Assembly (NCBI GenBank): GCA_018398815.1
Contig: CM031616.1
Location: forward strand, 69,316,236 to 69,380,235
Reading direction: 5' to 3'
Length of the DNA stretch: 64,000 bases
Source of the DNA: Conus ventricosus
Lineage: Eukaryota > Mollusca > Gastropoda > Neogastropoda > Conidae
The stretch's first letter is position 1. Every line of letters begins with the position of its first letter. This document shows positions 47,001 through 60,000 of this stretch, piece by piece. The notes beneath the pieces are model-generated. The model did no database searches and was not told the origin of the DNA. It saw only the letters and a program-made list of their open reading frames with translations. A program made the translations under genes and the position numbers.

Positions 47001-47829
47001 TTTTAAAGGGTTGTGTGAATTTTTTTGTTTGTTTGTTTTTTTGATAATGACTTGTGAGTTGACTTCAACATGGTGACAACCCTGATATGGCCCTTTGCAG
47101 TCGGCTGGGCTACAAGCAACATTACCTTACTGTAACATTGATATGAATCGATTCCACGTTCATGTGATAAGAACACTGGGTGAATGAACAGTGATTTCCC
47201 TTTGTGGAATCTAGAGTGAGGTCCCTGGGGAGGGGAACCAACGGCCGCGGAGATGTCAAACTGAAAAACTTTCATGGACTCGAGCTCTACAGTGTATTAC
47301 TGATACTCTCACAGATGTAAGACTTACCTTGCCTCTTTGTGCAGGACGGAGAACTATGACTTGTACCTGAAGGACATCTTCAACTACCGGCTGGAGGTGG
47401 AGCTGAAGGAGGAGAACCCGCTGAAGAGCAGCACCTTCTTCCAGCTGAGCCGATGGGAGAAGTTACAAGTCATAGACCACCTGTGTCATTTCCGCCTGGA
47501 TGCTGAGGACGTGCCCATACGCCTCAAGGTGAGCGAAAGCTGCCAGTTACCCACAATTCCATAGTGGGTTGGGGGGTGGGGGCAGCAGACTGTGGGTAAA
47601 TGATTTACTTGGAGCAAAAAGAAAGTGTTGATTTGAAATGAAATGTGACTGACTATCTTTGTGAACTTTTGGAAGAGTTGATTGTTTTATTCAGTGATGT
47701 TCGCAGTGATATGAAATGCTGCGTGAGCACTTTGTCTGAATAATTGAGAACAAGATGATTTCAAACACCCACTCCCTGGCCCCTGTTTTTTCTCCCTCCC
47801 CTTTTATCAAAGCTTGTTCATGTCTCACT

Positions 47830-47868
<39 letters not shown>

Positions 47869-47893
47869 CAACTGACACTGACACACACACACG

Positions 47894-47966
<73 letters not shown>

Positions 47967-50856
47967 CTCCATCATCCCGAGAAAACATTATAACAGAAGT
48001 ATTCAGGAAGCTGTCTCCTGTCTGTCTTGACAGTGATTTGTCACACGCCATTGATAGGATGGATAACGATGGTTGACATCCGTGTGATGGAAGTGCTTGA
48101 ATTGCGGCTGTTGACAGGGTCTAAGTGGAGATTGTATGCGGGTGGAACCTTTGGGTGTTGATGCCAAAGGAGCCACGTACTGGTATTTCTACGGCACACG
48201 TCTTTACAAAGAAGACGCTCAGCCCATTGTTGAGGAACCAAAGAAAAAGACCAAAGGGTGAGTGTGAGGCTGATTGCTTGCTTGTAGACAACCATTGCTT
48301 TGTTTTTGTGCTGGGTATTGATTCTGTTGGTAGAAGATGCTGGCCGGTGGCATAAAGACCATCCTAATTTGTTTCATGGCTGAAAGAAGATTTGAGATGA
48401 AGTTGGAAAGTTGTTGCTTTCTACACTGTGCCGGGTTATTCTTGTTCGTTTTTGTGTGTTCAGACATAAACTGTGTTCTCATCTTCTTACTTTCTTAAAG
48501 CAAAATATTGGGGGTGGATTGGAGAGGGGGGGAGGGGGGAGGCTGTTGATTAAGCTTAAATTCTTTCTCTTTTATTGTTGTTGAAGACAACTTTCATGGG
48601 GAATGTGTTTTTGGTGACGAATTATTTTTTTCCCCACTACTTATGCAGGAAGAAGAAGGCCAAAAGACAAAGAAGGGAAAAGGTAAGCAGCTAGAAGACG
48701 AGTCTTCCGATGAAGAACCTTTGGCTCCGCTGCCCACAAAGCAGGAAGAGGAGGAGCCAGAAACTCCTGCCGTGAAAAAAGCTGCCCGGCTGCGAGTCAA
48801 CCTGGAAAAGAAAGAGGATGATGATGATGCCGGTGATGAGGAGGAAGAGATAGACCTGGATCTGCAGGGTGACGTGGAAAGTCTGAAGCTGGACCTGTCC
48901 TCTGAGGAGGACGATGAGGCCTTGTTCCGCGACCACAGTTCTTGATGAAGATTACTCCACAAAGGGAAGTAAAAAACATAAGAGTGGTAAAAAAAGGAAA
49001 GGGAATGTCACTAAGACGCCAAAAGTGTCCAAGACGCCTGCTGCTAAAAGTTCCCATGTACCACAGATTTTACGCGTCACCCTAGATCGGCCAGATTACG
49101 GGCCAAATTTGGCTACGCCGATGAAGATAGCCGGGTCAGTAACATCAGTGACGACAGACAGTCGTCGTCTAGTCGAAGCACCACTGAGTCGAGGAAGATG
49201 AAAAGCAAGAAGAAATGGAAGAAAAGACTTGATGCTCTACAAGCAAATGAATTAGACCAAGATGCATCAAAGAAGATGGACACAGACACTCTGGAGAATG
49301 AATCTATCGAGCCTGAGGATGAAGAGGGTGGAAAAATGAAGGAAAACAATGAAGAGGAATGCCCTGAAACCAGCAGGTGGAGGACAAGAGCTCAGATGCA
49401 CCTGATGCAGAAACCTCAGTGGAGGGAACTCCTGAACAGTTCATCAAAACCACCCCTGAAAGCACCGCAGCTAGAGACACGGATTCTGACACTGCTGCAA
49501 CGAGAAATCTGCTGACTTGTGAAGCGGAACTACAAGAAGCAGACATGCATGAGGACCACTGTCCACAGGAAACTCAGATGTCAGTGTCTGATCAGCATGA
49601 TGAAGAAGGGCAGGACATGGAGGGAGAGGCACAGAAGGCAGCCTGTTCACTTGGAATTGAAGATGATGGGGAGATGGTGGATGTTGAAGAACTCAGTTTT
49701 CACTCTTCAGACCCAACAACTAGGGGAAGCGAAACAAAGGAAGGCAGCAAAGAAATGAAATCTGACCAGAAAGAACCATCCCATACTGGCACAGACTTCA
49801 TCAAGCAGGAAGCGGTAGATGAAGATGACGTCACACCAGCTCAGGTAAATGGAAGCTGTAACATTGACGACCGTCAGGAAGCTGAGAAAGAAGAGGCCGA
49901 GGCATCAAAAACATTATCCTTTATCCTGAAAACAGAGCAGGACGGTCACGACAAAAACCTTGATCAGAAGATGGACAACAACAACGAAGAGCCTGACTTC
50001 AAATTCACCAAAGAACTGGCCAAACGGATGATCCGCTGGCCCAGAGTGGAGAAGGAAGACACGGACAGCCGCGATTCCAGGCTGTCCGCAGCCAGCAGCA
50101 GAGGGAGAGGGTGCTAAAGGTGTGGGAGCCCCGCCAGGAGACGGTGTCCAGCCTGAAGACGGGCTGGCACCTGCTGTGTGAGGTGACGGAGGACTGGCAG
50201 CATGTGGTGAACCTCCTGGGGGAGAACGGACAACCGCCAACAGCTGGCCCTGGTCAGGCTCCTGCGGGAGAACTTCCTGCCTGAGATCCCCGCCATTCAG
50301 GAGGAGAAGGTCAGTTGGCGTGATGTAGACTGTGGTCTCTGTCTCTCTTGTAAGCTCCTTGACATGTTTCTGAAGCAGTCTTCTTTTGAGGAGTTTTACT
50401 TTCGGGAAGGGGAGGGGGTCCAGGAGAAGACAGATGTTGAGTGAACGAAAAAATAAGGTACAAAAAAATCCATTTTACGTAGTTGTTTATGGTGTATTTG
50501 TGTCCTGTTTTGTGTGAGCAGAGTTCTAAATTTTGTCCCTCTTTCAGTCTTTGTGTTTCTATTTGGTTTGATTTCAGAATCATGGGAATGTGAAACTTTG
50601 GAAGTAGCAGATAATTCGGATCATTACATTGATCAGTGTTTGCTTTAGTTTTGTGATTTTCTTATTTGAAAATGAAAGGTGTCTGTATCAACTTAGACTT
50701 GTGCATTTCCGTTCTGAAAAACACAGAGTATTACTATTTTCTTCTCTATTTTGAAAAAAAAAAAGAAGGAATTTTAGTACTTAAGAAGTTTTACCATATA
50801 CTGTCCAAACAAAACCGTTGTCCCTACTTGGTGTGGAACATCACCATATTGTATTT

Positions 50857-50924
<68 letters not shown>

Positions 50925-53900
50925 CGAGAGGAGGGAGCTAACCAGGTTCTAGGTAAATGACCTGAATAGACAGGAAACCTGGAAAGGCAAAATGGGGACT
51001 GGCAGTTGCCTGATTCAAGACAGTACAAATCAAGCACTTTCTTGGTTGCCGGAACGAAGAGCAAAACTTACTCTGACATTGCAACTTAAAAAAAAAAAAA
51101 ACCCCATCTTCACATGCACCTCCTGGGAAGGCAGAGGAGAAGGGTTGAAATAGGAGGGAAGGGTGCCTTGGACGACAAACAAAGCATTGGAAACCACTGT
51201 TCTCACCAGAGAGACCTCCGAATTGAACTGGTGTTTGTCAGAACTGGTGTAGCTGGGACAAGCAGGGGTGTCTGTAGACAGAACTGTTGGTCCAAGGGAG
51301 GAACTCAAGTCCTACAGGCGTCCAGGTGAGTCACCAATTATGGTGAAAACACATTGAATAGAAGATTCATTCAGTCATTCATTTTTCATTCATGCATTCA
51401 TTCACCTGAAGAATTTGGAACTGAAGCAGAAAGATTTCTATCATCATCCGCTCGTACCCTATCCATCTTCTAGCACACCGAACATACCTGCATCACAAAG
51501 GGTTGGGTCACAGTCAGAGGTCGCCCAGATCTCCCAGCCAGTGTTCACGGAGGCCTGTCCTTGAGCGGCAGTGAACCCTGTAGAATCTCCTCCCAGCAGG
51601 GGACTGTTTGACCTTGAACCTTGCAGGGGGGAAGCAGCCACGCACATCCCTGACAAGCACAACTTCCCCAGCTGCTCTTCATGATTTTTCAAAGTGCTGA
51701 GGGGTCGAGGCGCAGGGCGGGGGGGGAGGAGACGCTGGCCGGTCTCCTCCCACCTTGATGCTGAACTGGTGACACTGGGACAATTTGGTGTCTCTCTTGA
51801 CACAACTGTCGGTCCGAGGGAGGAATTTGAGTCCTGCACGTTTACCCAGATATCGCCAAGCAGGGATAAGGTATTTGTTTGGACAGGAAAGTCGGAAAAA
51901 AAAAGGATGAAAGTTCTGTGTAGGCAATACTAGATCGATTTCAGTCAGTTTTTGTGCAAGTCCTTACATGGTTTGCATTATTTTGCACAACATGCCTTTT
52001 TTTTTTAATGCAAGTCGGGATTCTTTTCTTGATTATCTGTAGTTGTTAAGTTAGTATGTATTTCTGACTCCCATTCAGGGGTTCAGGTCTGTGACAGACT
52101 TTCAGTATTAACCTATGTTGACTGTACATGTGCATAGCATGTTTTAAAGGAAAAGGAGCGGAAGAGGAGAGAGCTGGAAATGGCTCCCCGTCGTCTGTCC
52201 ACCCGTCTGCTGTACAAGAAGAAAGAACAGGAGGACCGGGTATGTGGTGGCATTACTTACCGTTATTAAGTACAAAGATTTGTCAGCGTAATTTGCCTTC
52301 TCCAAATGTCATGATTGGATGGATTTGAGAAAAGGTGTAATGTGTTTGTTTTTTTATAATCTTGTGTGACGTTTATGTACATTATTAATGTTAATCATTG
52401 GATTTGTTTTTCTTCATGTGTGCTCACTTAAAAAGTAAAAAAAAAAAAAAAAAAGTACAAAGAGAAATCTTCATGCTTATGCTCAGGAACATGGAGAATT
52501 TGGGTTGACTGCGACACTGTGTGAGAGAAACGGCTTACTTGATTCGTCTTTTTTGCTGCAGTTGTCAGTAATTGATGGTTTGGATTTAGGAACATGGAGA
52601 ATTTGTGTTGGCTGCGACACTGTGTGAGAGAAACGGCTTAACTTGATTCGTCTTTTTGCTGCAGTTGTCAGTAATTGATGGTTTGGATTCAGGAACGTGG
52701 AGAATTAGTGTTGGCTGTGAACACAATGCGAGAGAAATGGTGTGCTTGATTTCTGTTTTGATTGTAGTTACCTGTAGTTGATGGTTTGGATTCAGGAACG
52801 TGGAGAATTTGTGTTGGCTGTGAACACAATGCGAGAGAAATGGTTGTGCTTGATTTCTGTTTTGATTGTAGTTACCTGTAATGGATGGTTTGGATTCAGG
52901 AACGTATTCTGAAGGAGGCACACCAGGAGGAGGAGAAACTGAAGGCGGAGGAAGAAGAGGAGCGGAGAAGAAGAATGGAGGAACAAAAGCAAGAGGAACA
53001 GAGACGACAAAGGGAAGAGCGAGAAAAGACTAGGGAAGGTACAGTGATGCTTTCCTCTATGTGTGTGTGTGTGTGTGTGTTTAATTTTACGCTGTGCGTG
53101 GAGGTTTGGCTGACAGGTTCTTACTTAGCCCCCATGGGGAGGTTGAGGGTACTGTGAGATCACAGGGTATTACGCCCGGCTCTTTTCTTGTGATTTCTTC
53201 TTTCCTTTCGCTGTCATTCACTTTGTATGTTTTGTTTGTCCGTCTTTACTGCTGTCGGCTTTTCACACGTTGTGACTCTGGCACTGTCCTGGCGTTGTCC
53301 TTCTGCAAACCTGAGACTGCCACCAATGAAACTTCAAGGAAACCAGTAGTTGTAAACACGTCTGTCTGGCAGGTCTTTCCTGCAGAGTTTGATAAACCTG
53401 ATGAAAATAAGGACAGTGGGATGTCATGTTTAGTTCTGCCTGGCACACTTACAACTTTTCGAACATAACGTCATCAGGGGAAAGGGAAATAACTGAGTTT
53501 TTTTTTTTTTTTTTTTTTTTAAACTTACGTTGTGTACTGAACATTTGTTACTAGTATTAAGAGGAAAAAAAAATCCATGGTGAACAACAAGAAGACACTC
53601 CAAAGTTTAAGAATTATGAATAAGCGAACGTTTTACTGGAACAGTGCCCAAAATAGATTTAACTCAAAGAAAGAATAGTATACATTTATGGCATTTAAAA
53701 AAAAAATAATTTAGAATTCAACTTATCTTATTAGAAGCAAACTTTGGCAGACTTTAAGAATTGTAGGAAAAAGAACTAATTCTACCACTGCCAAAAGTTT
53801 GTTCACCAAAAGTATATAGTGAAGGAAATGCAGGCATTCTACCATATCATTTGTATGAGTTGGTAATGTGCAATGCTGACTGACTCCTTGAAATCATGTT

Positions 53901-54037
53901 GTTGGCCGCAAATGTGGCTGAAATTTAGTGGCCCGTGTTCTTGCCTTTGTACTGGAAAGTCTTTGGAATTTTTTGTTGTTGCCGTTTCTAACTGGCCGAT
54001 TTGGTGCTGTAATCTGACAACTAGGTAGTGAGACTAC

Positions 54038-54077
<40 letters not shown>

Positions 54078-57000
54078 ATTATGATTTGTAGCATTTAAAT
54101 TTTTTCCATTAAAAAAAAAACAAAACTTTTGCATGTTTTTATTTTTAAGTTTTAATCATTTTAGAGTGAAAAGTCGAGCGGAATAGCTTGAACTCTAAAA
54201 GGGCTTTGTGTGATTAGCTGGTCTGTAATGAAAGAACTGAAAGTGAAATTTATACTCATCCACCTGTTTTTACAGTCACTTACCAGTTGTTGCACCTGTG
54301 TACTACGTTAACCATATTTGTTATGGGCACTGTGGTCACTATGTTGTTGACAGAGAGAGCCAAACGAGTTAAACTTCGTGAGGAACGAGCCAAGCTCATC
54401 TCTGAGGGGAAGGAGATCCCACCGGAGCTGATGAATGGAGTCAAGAATGATGGGTGAGAGAATACTCCTCATTTGTTTTGCTTGCTCTGTCAAAGAAGCC
54501 AGTATCCACATGTAGTGGGACCTGGCTTTCTCAGTTGCAGAAACCTGAAATCCTCTAGAAAAAGAAAATTGGTTGTCTGATGGTGGCAGTCGGAACTGGG
54601 AATTAAATCTAGCACAGAGATATGAAAGAGAAATAGAAGTTCAAGAAAAATAAGTCTTAGAAAGGATGTAGTCTTGGTCGGGAGGATCTTCCCTGGATTG
54701 TTCTATGTATTATTCTATGTATATCATACACAAATTCTTACATTGAATGGAAATGAAAAGCTGTTGGGAGTTTTGTTTGTTTGGGTGGTGGTAGTGGTGG
54801 TCTTGTTTTGTTGATGTTTTTTTTTGTTTTTTTTTAAAGAAATATCTTTAACTTTACGATATTGAGATGATCCTGTTTTCATTATCATCAGTGCGTTGTA
54901 CATTAAGGGTTTGACTGTTGCATGTGGCATGTTGTCTTTTATCATCTGTGTGTATATTACATGCATAGTGTATCAATTTTTTTATGGCCCAGAATGACCC
55001 ATACCCCACTTCCCACTCCCAGTGTATTGAAGTAATGGAAGATTCAGCTTACCGATCATGCTCTCAGAGCTGAAAGAAGCCAACATGGAGTTGATTTGTT
55101 AGGAAACCTTTCTGAGGTCATGATCTTGGTCTGTGAGTGATTTTCACTTCTAGTCATTGCTAGAAAGACAACATGGTGTTGATTGTAAGGAAAGTTTTTT
55201 GAAGATATGTTCCTGGTTTGTCAGTGATTTTTGCCCCCAGTCATAGCTAGAAGAAGACCTCTTTAAGGGAATGCTTCTGGTTTGTCAGTGATTTTTGCCC
55301 CCAGTTACAGCTAGAAGAAGACAACATGTAAGAAAACCTTTCTGAGAGCATGTTCCTGGTTTATGGGTGATTTTTACCGCCAGTCATAGCTAGAAGAAGA
55401 CAACATGATATGATTGGAAGCCTTTCAGAGGGAATGGTCCTGGTTTTTCAGCGAGTTTTACTTGGAGTTGTTGCTAGAAGAGTCAGAAATGTGAGGAAAC
55501 CGTTCGGAGAGAATGTTCCTGGTTTATCAGTGATGCTTTTACCAGCATCCTGTGACTGGAGGTGGTTGATATTCTGTGACGGAGGCTTAGAGAGTCTGCC
55601 CAGATCCCTGTCCCCAACCACTCACCACAAGGTCTTGGTGCTGACACCAGTCCAGGCCCTCATGTTGCCCACTGAGGACTTGCCCTTGTCTATCAAAAAA
55701 AAAAAAGGCATGCCAAGGGAATTTGCTTAGTAAGTTATTGTACCTTCCTCTGTCTTGTTCAAAGCAGCGGTGTGTAACGTTTATTTAGTATGAATTTGTG
55801 TTGTGTTTCAGGCCAGCACCCGAGGAGCAGACCTTGGATGAAGAAGTGGTGGCCAAGCTGCATAAAGGTCGGTCATCAGGCATGCCTACCGTCCCGCTGT
55901 AGCCGTATTTGTCCCTGAAAATAAAGAAAATGAGCAGGGCGTCCCGGAAATACGGGTTTTGCGTTCGCGTCCCGGAAAATTAAAAGTTCGCGAAAATGAC
56001 CGTTTATTTCGCTAGGATCCGGTTCAAAGTCTCAGGCTGGCGCCAAGACGGAAGCGAATGTCCATCGCGCATGCGCGGCGCGGTCATTTCTACCCCCCCC
56101 CCCCCACCCCCTGCTTCAACAAAGGCGTCGAACAAGCGAAAACAAGTTTTCACCGATTCTGATTCATCTCCAAAGAATTTAAGCGCAGTCAAACGCAGCC
56201 AGACGTTTCGACAGGAGTATACAGAGTTCTGGCCTTGTATCAAGCCAGGGAGGAAAGGAGAAACGTTCGCTTTCTGCGAAGTTTGTGCATGTGATTTCTC
56301 CATCAAATCCGGTGGAAAAGACGACTGTCGGCGGCACACACAAACTGACAAGCATAAAGCGAACATAAAAATTTCTGAAGCACAGCAACAGAATAAAAAA
56401 ATCACTGGATTTTTTAACAGTGGAGTGTCAACTTCGGCCACAAAGAAGGAATCTACAGCCGTCATTCGTGCTGAAGTGATGATGGTGGACATTGTTTTGG
56501 AACAAAATTTGCCGGTCGCAACGTTGGACAAACTCAGCAAAGCAGTGAAAGTCATGTTTCCCGATTCGGAAATAGCCAAGCAGTTTCGCAAAGTCCAGAT
56601 CTGAGGGTGCACTAGAGAGACAGTACAAAGAGGCTGACCTGGCTGATCTGAAGAGTGCCTACTACAGGTCTCTTCAGCCCTCTCAGTCTCATTAGTACAG
56701 AAAGGACTGTATTTGTACATAGTGTAAATAAAGGTAAGCTGTTTTTCATGCTTTTTATTTTAGTTTGCTGTTTTTGTGTTGCTTCTGTCTGATGACCAAT
56801 AATTTCTTCTTCTTCTTCCTAAAATACTGGTTCACTCAAAAACGAGTAGGTCACCAGCGCGCACTAGAGAGACATAGTTAGTTTGCCGAATAGTTAGGTG
56901 TCCCTGAAAATTGTGTCCTGTCCCTGATTTTGAACATGTGTGTCCCTGAAAGAGCAATTTAGGGGTAGGCATGCCTGGGTCATGGCTGAAGGAGAACGGG

Positions 57001-60000
57001 GATGAAGTAGGCTGGGACGGGGGAGGGTGGAGCTGGGGAGGGGAGAGTGGGGTGGGTGTGGGGTGGTTGGGAGAGTTGGATGTGGTAGCATGCTTAACGC
57101 TGATTCAGATATGTGAAAGAGAGAAAAAGCAAGACATTTGTGGCCAACCTTCAGTGCTGTTGTGGTGACTGCGTGTTTGTCCATGCCTGTGCATGTTTGT
57201 CATCTGTGCGTGTTTGTCCTTGTCTTTGCATGTTGGTCTTTGTGCAATTTTTTTCGTCTGTGCATGTTTGTCCTTGTCTGTGCATGTTGGTCCTCGTCTG
57301 TGCATGTTGAACTCTTCTGTGCATGTTGATCCTTGTCTGTGCATGTTGGTCCTCGTCTGTGCATGTTGAACTCTTCTGTGCATGTTGATCCTTGTCTGTG
57401 CATGTTGGTCCTCGTCTGTGCATGTTGATCCTCGTCTGTGCTTGTTTGTCCTCGTCTGTGCCTGTTTGTCCTTATCTGTGTATGTTCGTCCTCGTCTGTG
57501 CATATTGTCCTTGTCTGTGTATGATGGTCCTCATCTGACTGTGCATGATGGTCCTCGTCTGTGCTTGTTTGTCCTCGTCTGTGCCTGTTTGTCCTCATCT
57601 GTGCCTGCTTGTCCTCGTCTGTACATCTTTGTCCTTGTCTGCATGTTTGTCTTTATTTCTCCTCGTCTGTGCATGTTTGTCTTTATTTCTCCTCGTCTGT
57701 GCATGTTTGTCTTTATTTCCCCTTGTCTGTGCATGTTTGTCTTTGTCCTCATTTGTGCATGGAGGGAGTTTGTGTCCAAGTGGTCGGTGTAGACAGACTC
57801 CAGGGGACGGTTGCTGGAGGGATGTGGTGATGGTCCCCACTCCAGAAGGCGACTCGCTCAGTCCGGCTCTGTCTGTGGCTAACAGGGACTTTTTTTTTAG
57901 CAGTCGGCATCTTGTGAAACGACAACAGACGTTGATGAGTTACCCAGCAGCAGGTGCAGTGTGTATTTGGTGACTGGACGGACAAAAGCCTGATGCTGGT
58001 TGCTCTGTACAGAGTGATGAGGCTGTAGGCTAGGACATGCACTACCTGATGAGACTGTGAATGAGTTCTGTGAGAGTGCATACCCTGACTTGTGTAGATG
58101 AGGACGAAGTGACTTGAAAAAATATGAATGAAAATTTGTGATCCTTAGGTTTTGGGGGTGGTTTTTTTTTGGTGGGGGGGGGGGATGGGTGGGGGAGGGG
58201 AGGTTGTTTTTTGTTCTGGGGTATCAGGAGTGCTGATGTGTCTTGTGGGGTTTCAGTGTTGGCGGTGTGCTTCAAACACGAAGAGGCCTGGCCTTTTGTG
58301 GAATCCGTGGAGGAGAAGATCGCCCCAGGCTACTTTGACCTCATCAAGGTAAGCTGGCAGAGAACCGGATTCACAAAGTGAAGTGAAGTGAATGAAGGAG
58401 AGAAAAATGACTCCAGGCTGGATTCCCTCTGTACAGAGGAATGCAGGCACATCGGTGTTGTTTTCATATGCCAGTGACAGACCTGCCAGCCCTTCAGAAT
58501 TTTCCCAAAACTGTTGAAAGAAAAAAAAAAAATCCAAAATTATAGACATTTTTAAGATGTGTGCTTGAAGTGTGTGTGTGTGTGTGTGTGTGTTTTGTGA
58601 TAAAGGCTGGTGAAAAGATAGTGACCAACTCCAAAGTGGTGATCTGTGAGTCACGGCTGTTCACAGCAAGCCACTTAGTTTTGAGAGGAAGGGGAGTTTA
58701 CAGCTCGCCCACAGCTGCAGAGGCCAAGCCGTGAATGCAGGTCAGGGAAAGGGGTGTTTTCTGCAGGCTGCTCCCCACCAACCAGCTAACCGTGCTGTAC
58801 TCGGCGAACTGAATGTCATCTGCCGGTCTGGCAACAATGTGTTCGGCATTGCTGAGCGGCCATTACAAGTGGGGCTGTTAGTTTGATAATTAGTGGTTGT
58901 CATGAAAAATGCAATATATCTGTGCTTTTGAGATGACTGAATAGGCAAATTCCCAACAATTCTTTTAATACCAAACTTGACTAGGTTTATTTTCCTGTAG
59001 ATAATGTAGATACGGCATGAAAGCTTGTACACAAGTAGTCAGGCGATATTCAAACAATGACAACACACACACAATTGTGCAAAAATGACGTCATCACTTT
59101 CTGGGAACTTAATTTTCCCTAGTTAACTAGTACACAAGTTCGATATATGCCTCTGCTTGGACTACAACAACAAAAATGTCGGATTAGAAATGTGTAAGCC
59201 TTGTTTCTTCGGCCCTTTAACTAAGTGTCTCGAATGGTACGGAAATATAAAGCTGTGGAGTACCAGCGGTTACGTGTGGAAGTACATTTTCTCCTTTAGC
59301 GTACCATAATTATGCTATCAGATCAAACCCCAAACTTCTGCCTTCATCCGCTGGCCCTCAGATTTTTTATGCTAAAAAGCTGGTAGGTATACACATGCAT
59401 ATACATGTACTCGTGCGTACTTACACACAACACACACACACACACATATATACATACGCACACACTCGCACACATATTTTGTTTAAAAAGCTGTCCTTTC
59501 AGGTGCTGATGAGCACACATATACTTTAATTTATAAAGCTGTTGTATTGTTTAGATGCTTGTGAATTCACACACACACACACACCTCTACACACACATAC
59601 ACACACACACTAAGAGGGAGCAAACATACACACACACACATACTCGCACGCACACACGTACTCACACACTCGCACGTTCATACCTCTGCTGTTCCAGATG
59701 CCCATGAACCTAACGGAGATGGAGGAGAAACTGAAAAACGGACGATACAGAAGCCAGGAGGATGTTGTGTCCGACATGGATCTGATAGTGGACAACTGTG
59801 AGAGCTAATAACGGCACGGATCATGGTAAGGAGGCTGTGCAGTGATAAAAGAGCTCCCTTGGAGCTCTCTCTTTGCTGAGGCTTTTCAGTTTCATTCTGG
59901 GTTTGGAGCTGTTCAGAAAGACTTAAAAGGCGTGAGTTGTTAGTGAGAAGTAGATCTACCGACAGTGCAGGTGGGTCGAAAGGGGGGGGGGGGGGGGGGG

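Noticed and set aside
47755..48051. Open frames of CVCVCV or THTHTH type
   Set aside because: Translations of the (CA)n microsatellite. The same applies near 6382-6688, 30806-31192, 40897-41115, 50666-51064 and 60388-60644.
48683..48690. Very small intron (GTAAGCAG) within CECR2 exon 6
   Set aside because: Removing these eight bases would fix the frame, but introns this short are not spliced by the normal machinery. A one-base indel explains the shift more simply.
56004..56720. 238-codon minus-strand frame opposite the transposase fragment
   Set aside because: The plus-strand frame has a zinc finger and sits between terminal repeats in the expected direction. The minus frame is its shadow.
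57105..57840. Long His/Arg/Thr-rich and Cys/Leu-rich frames on both strands
   Set aside because: They are readings of the TGTGCATGTT minisatellite inside a CECR2 intron.
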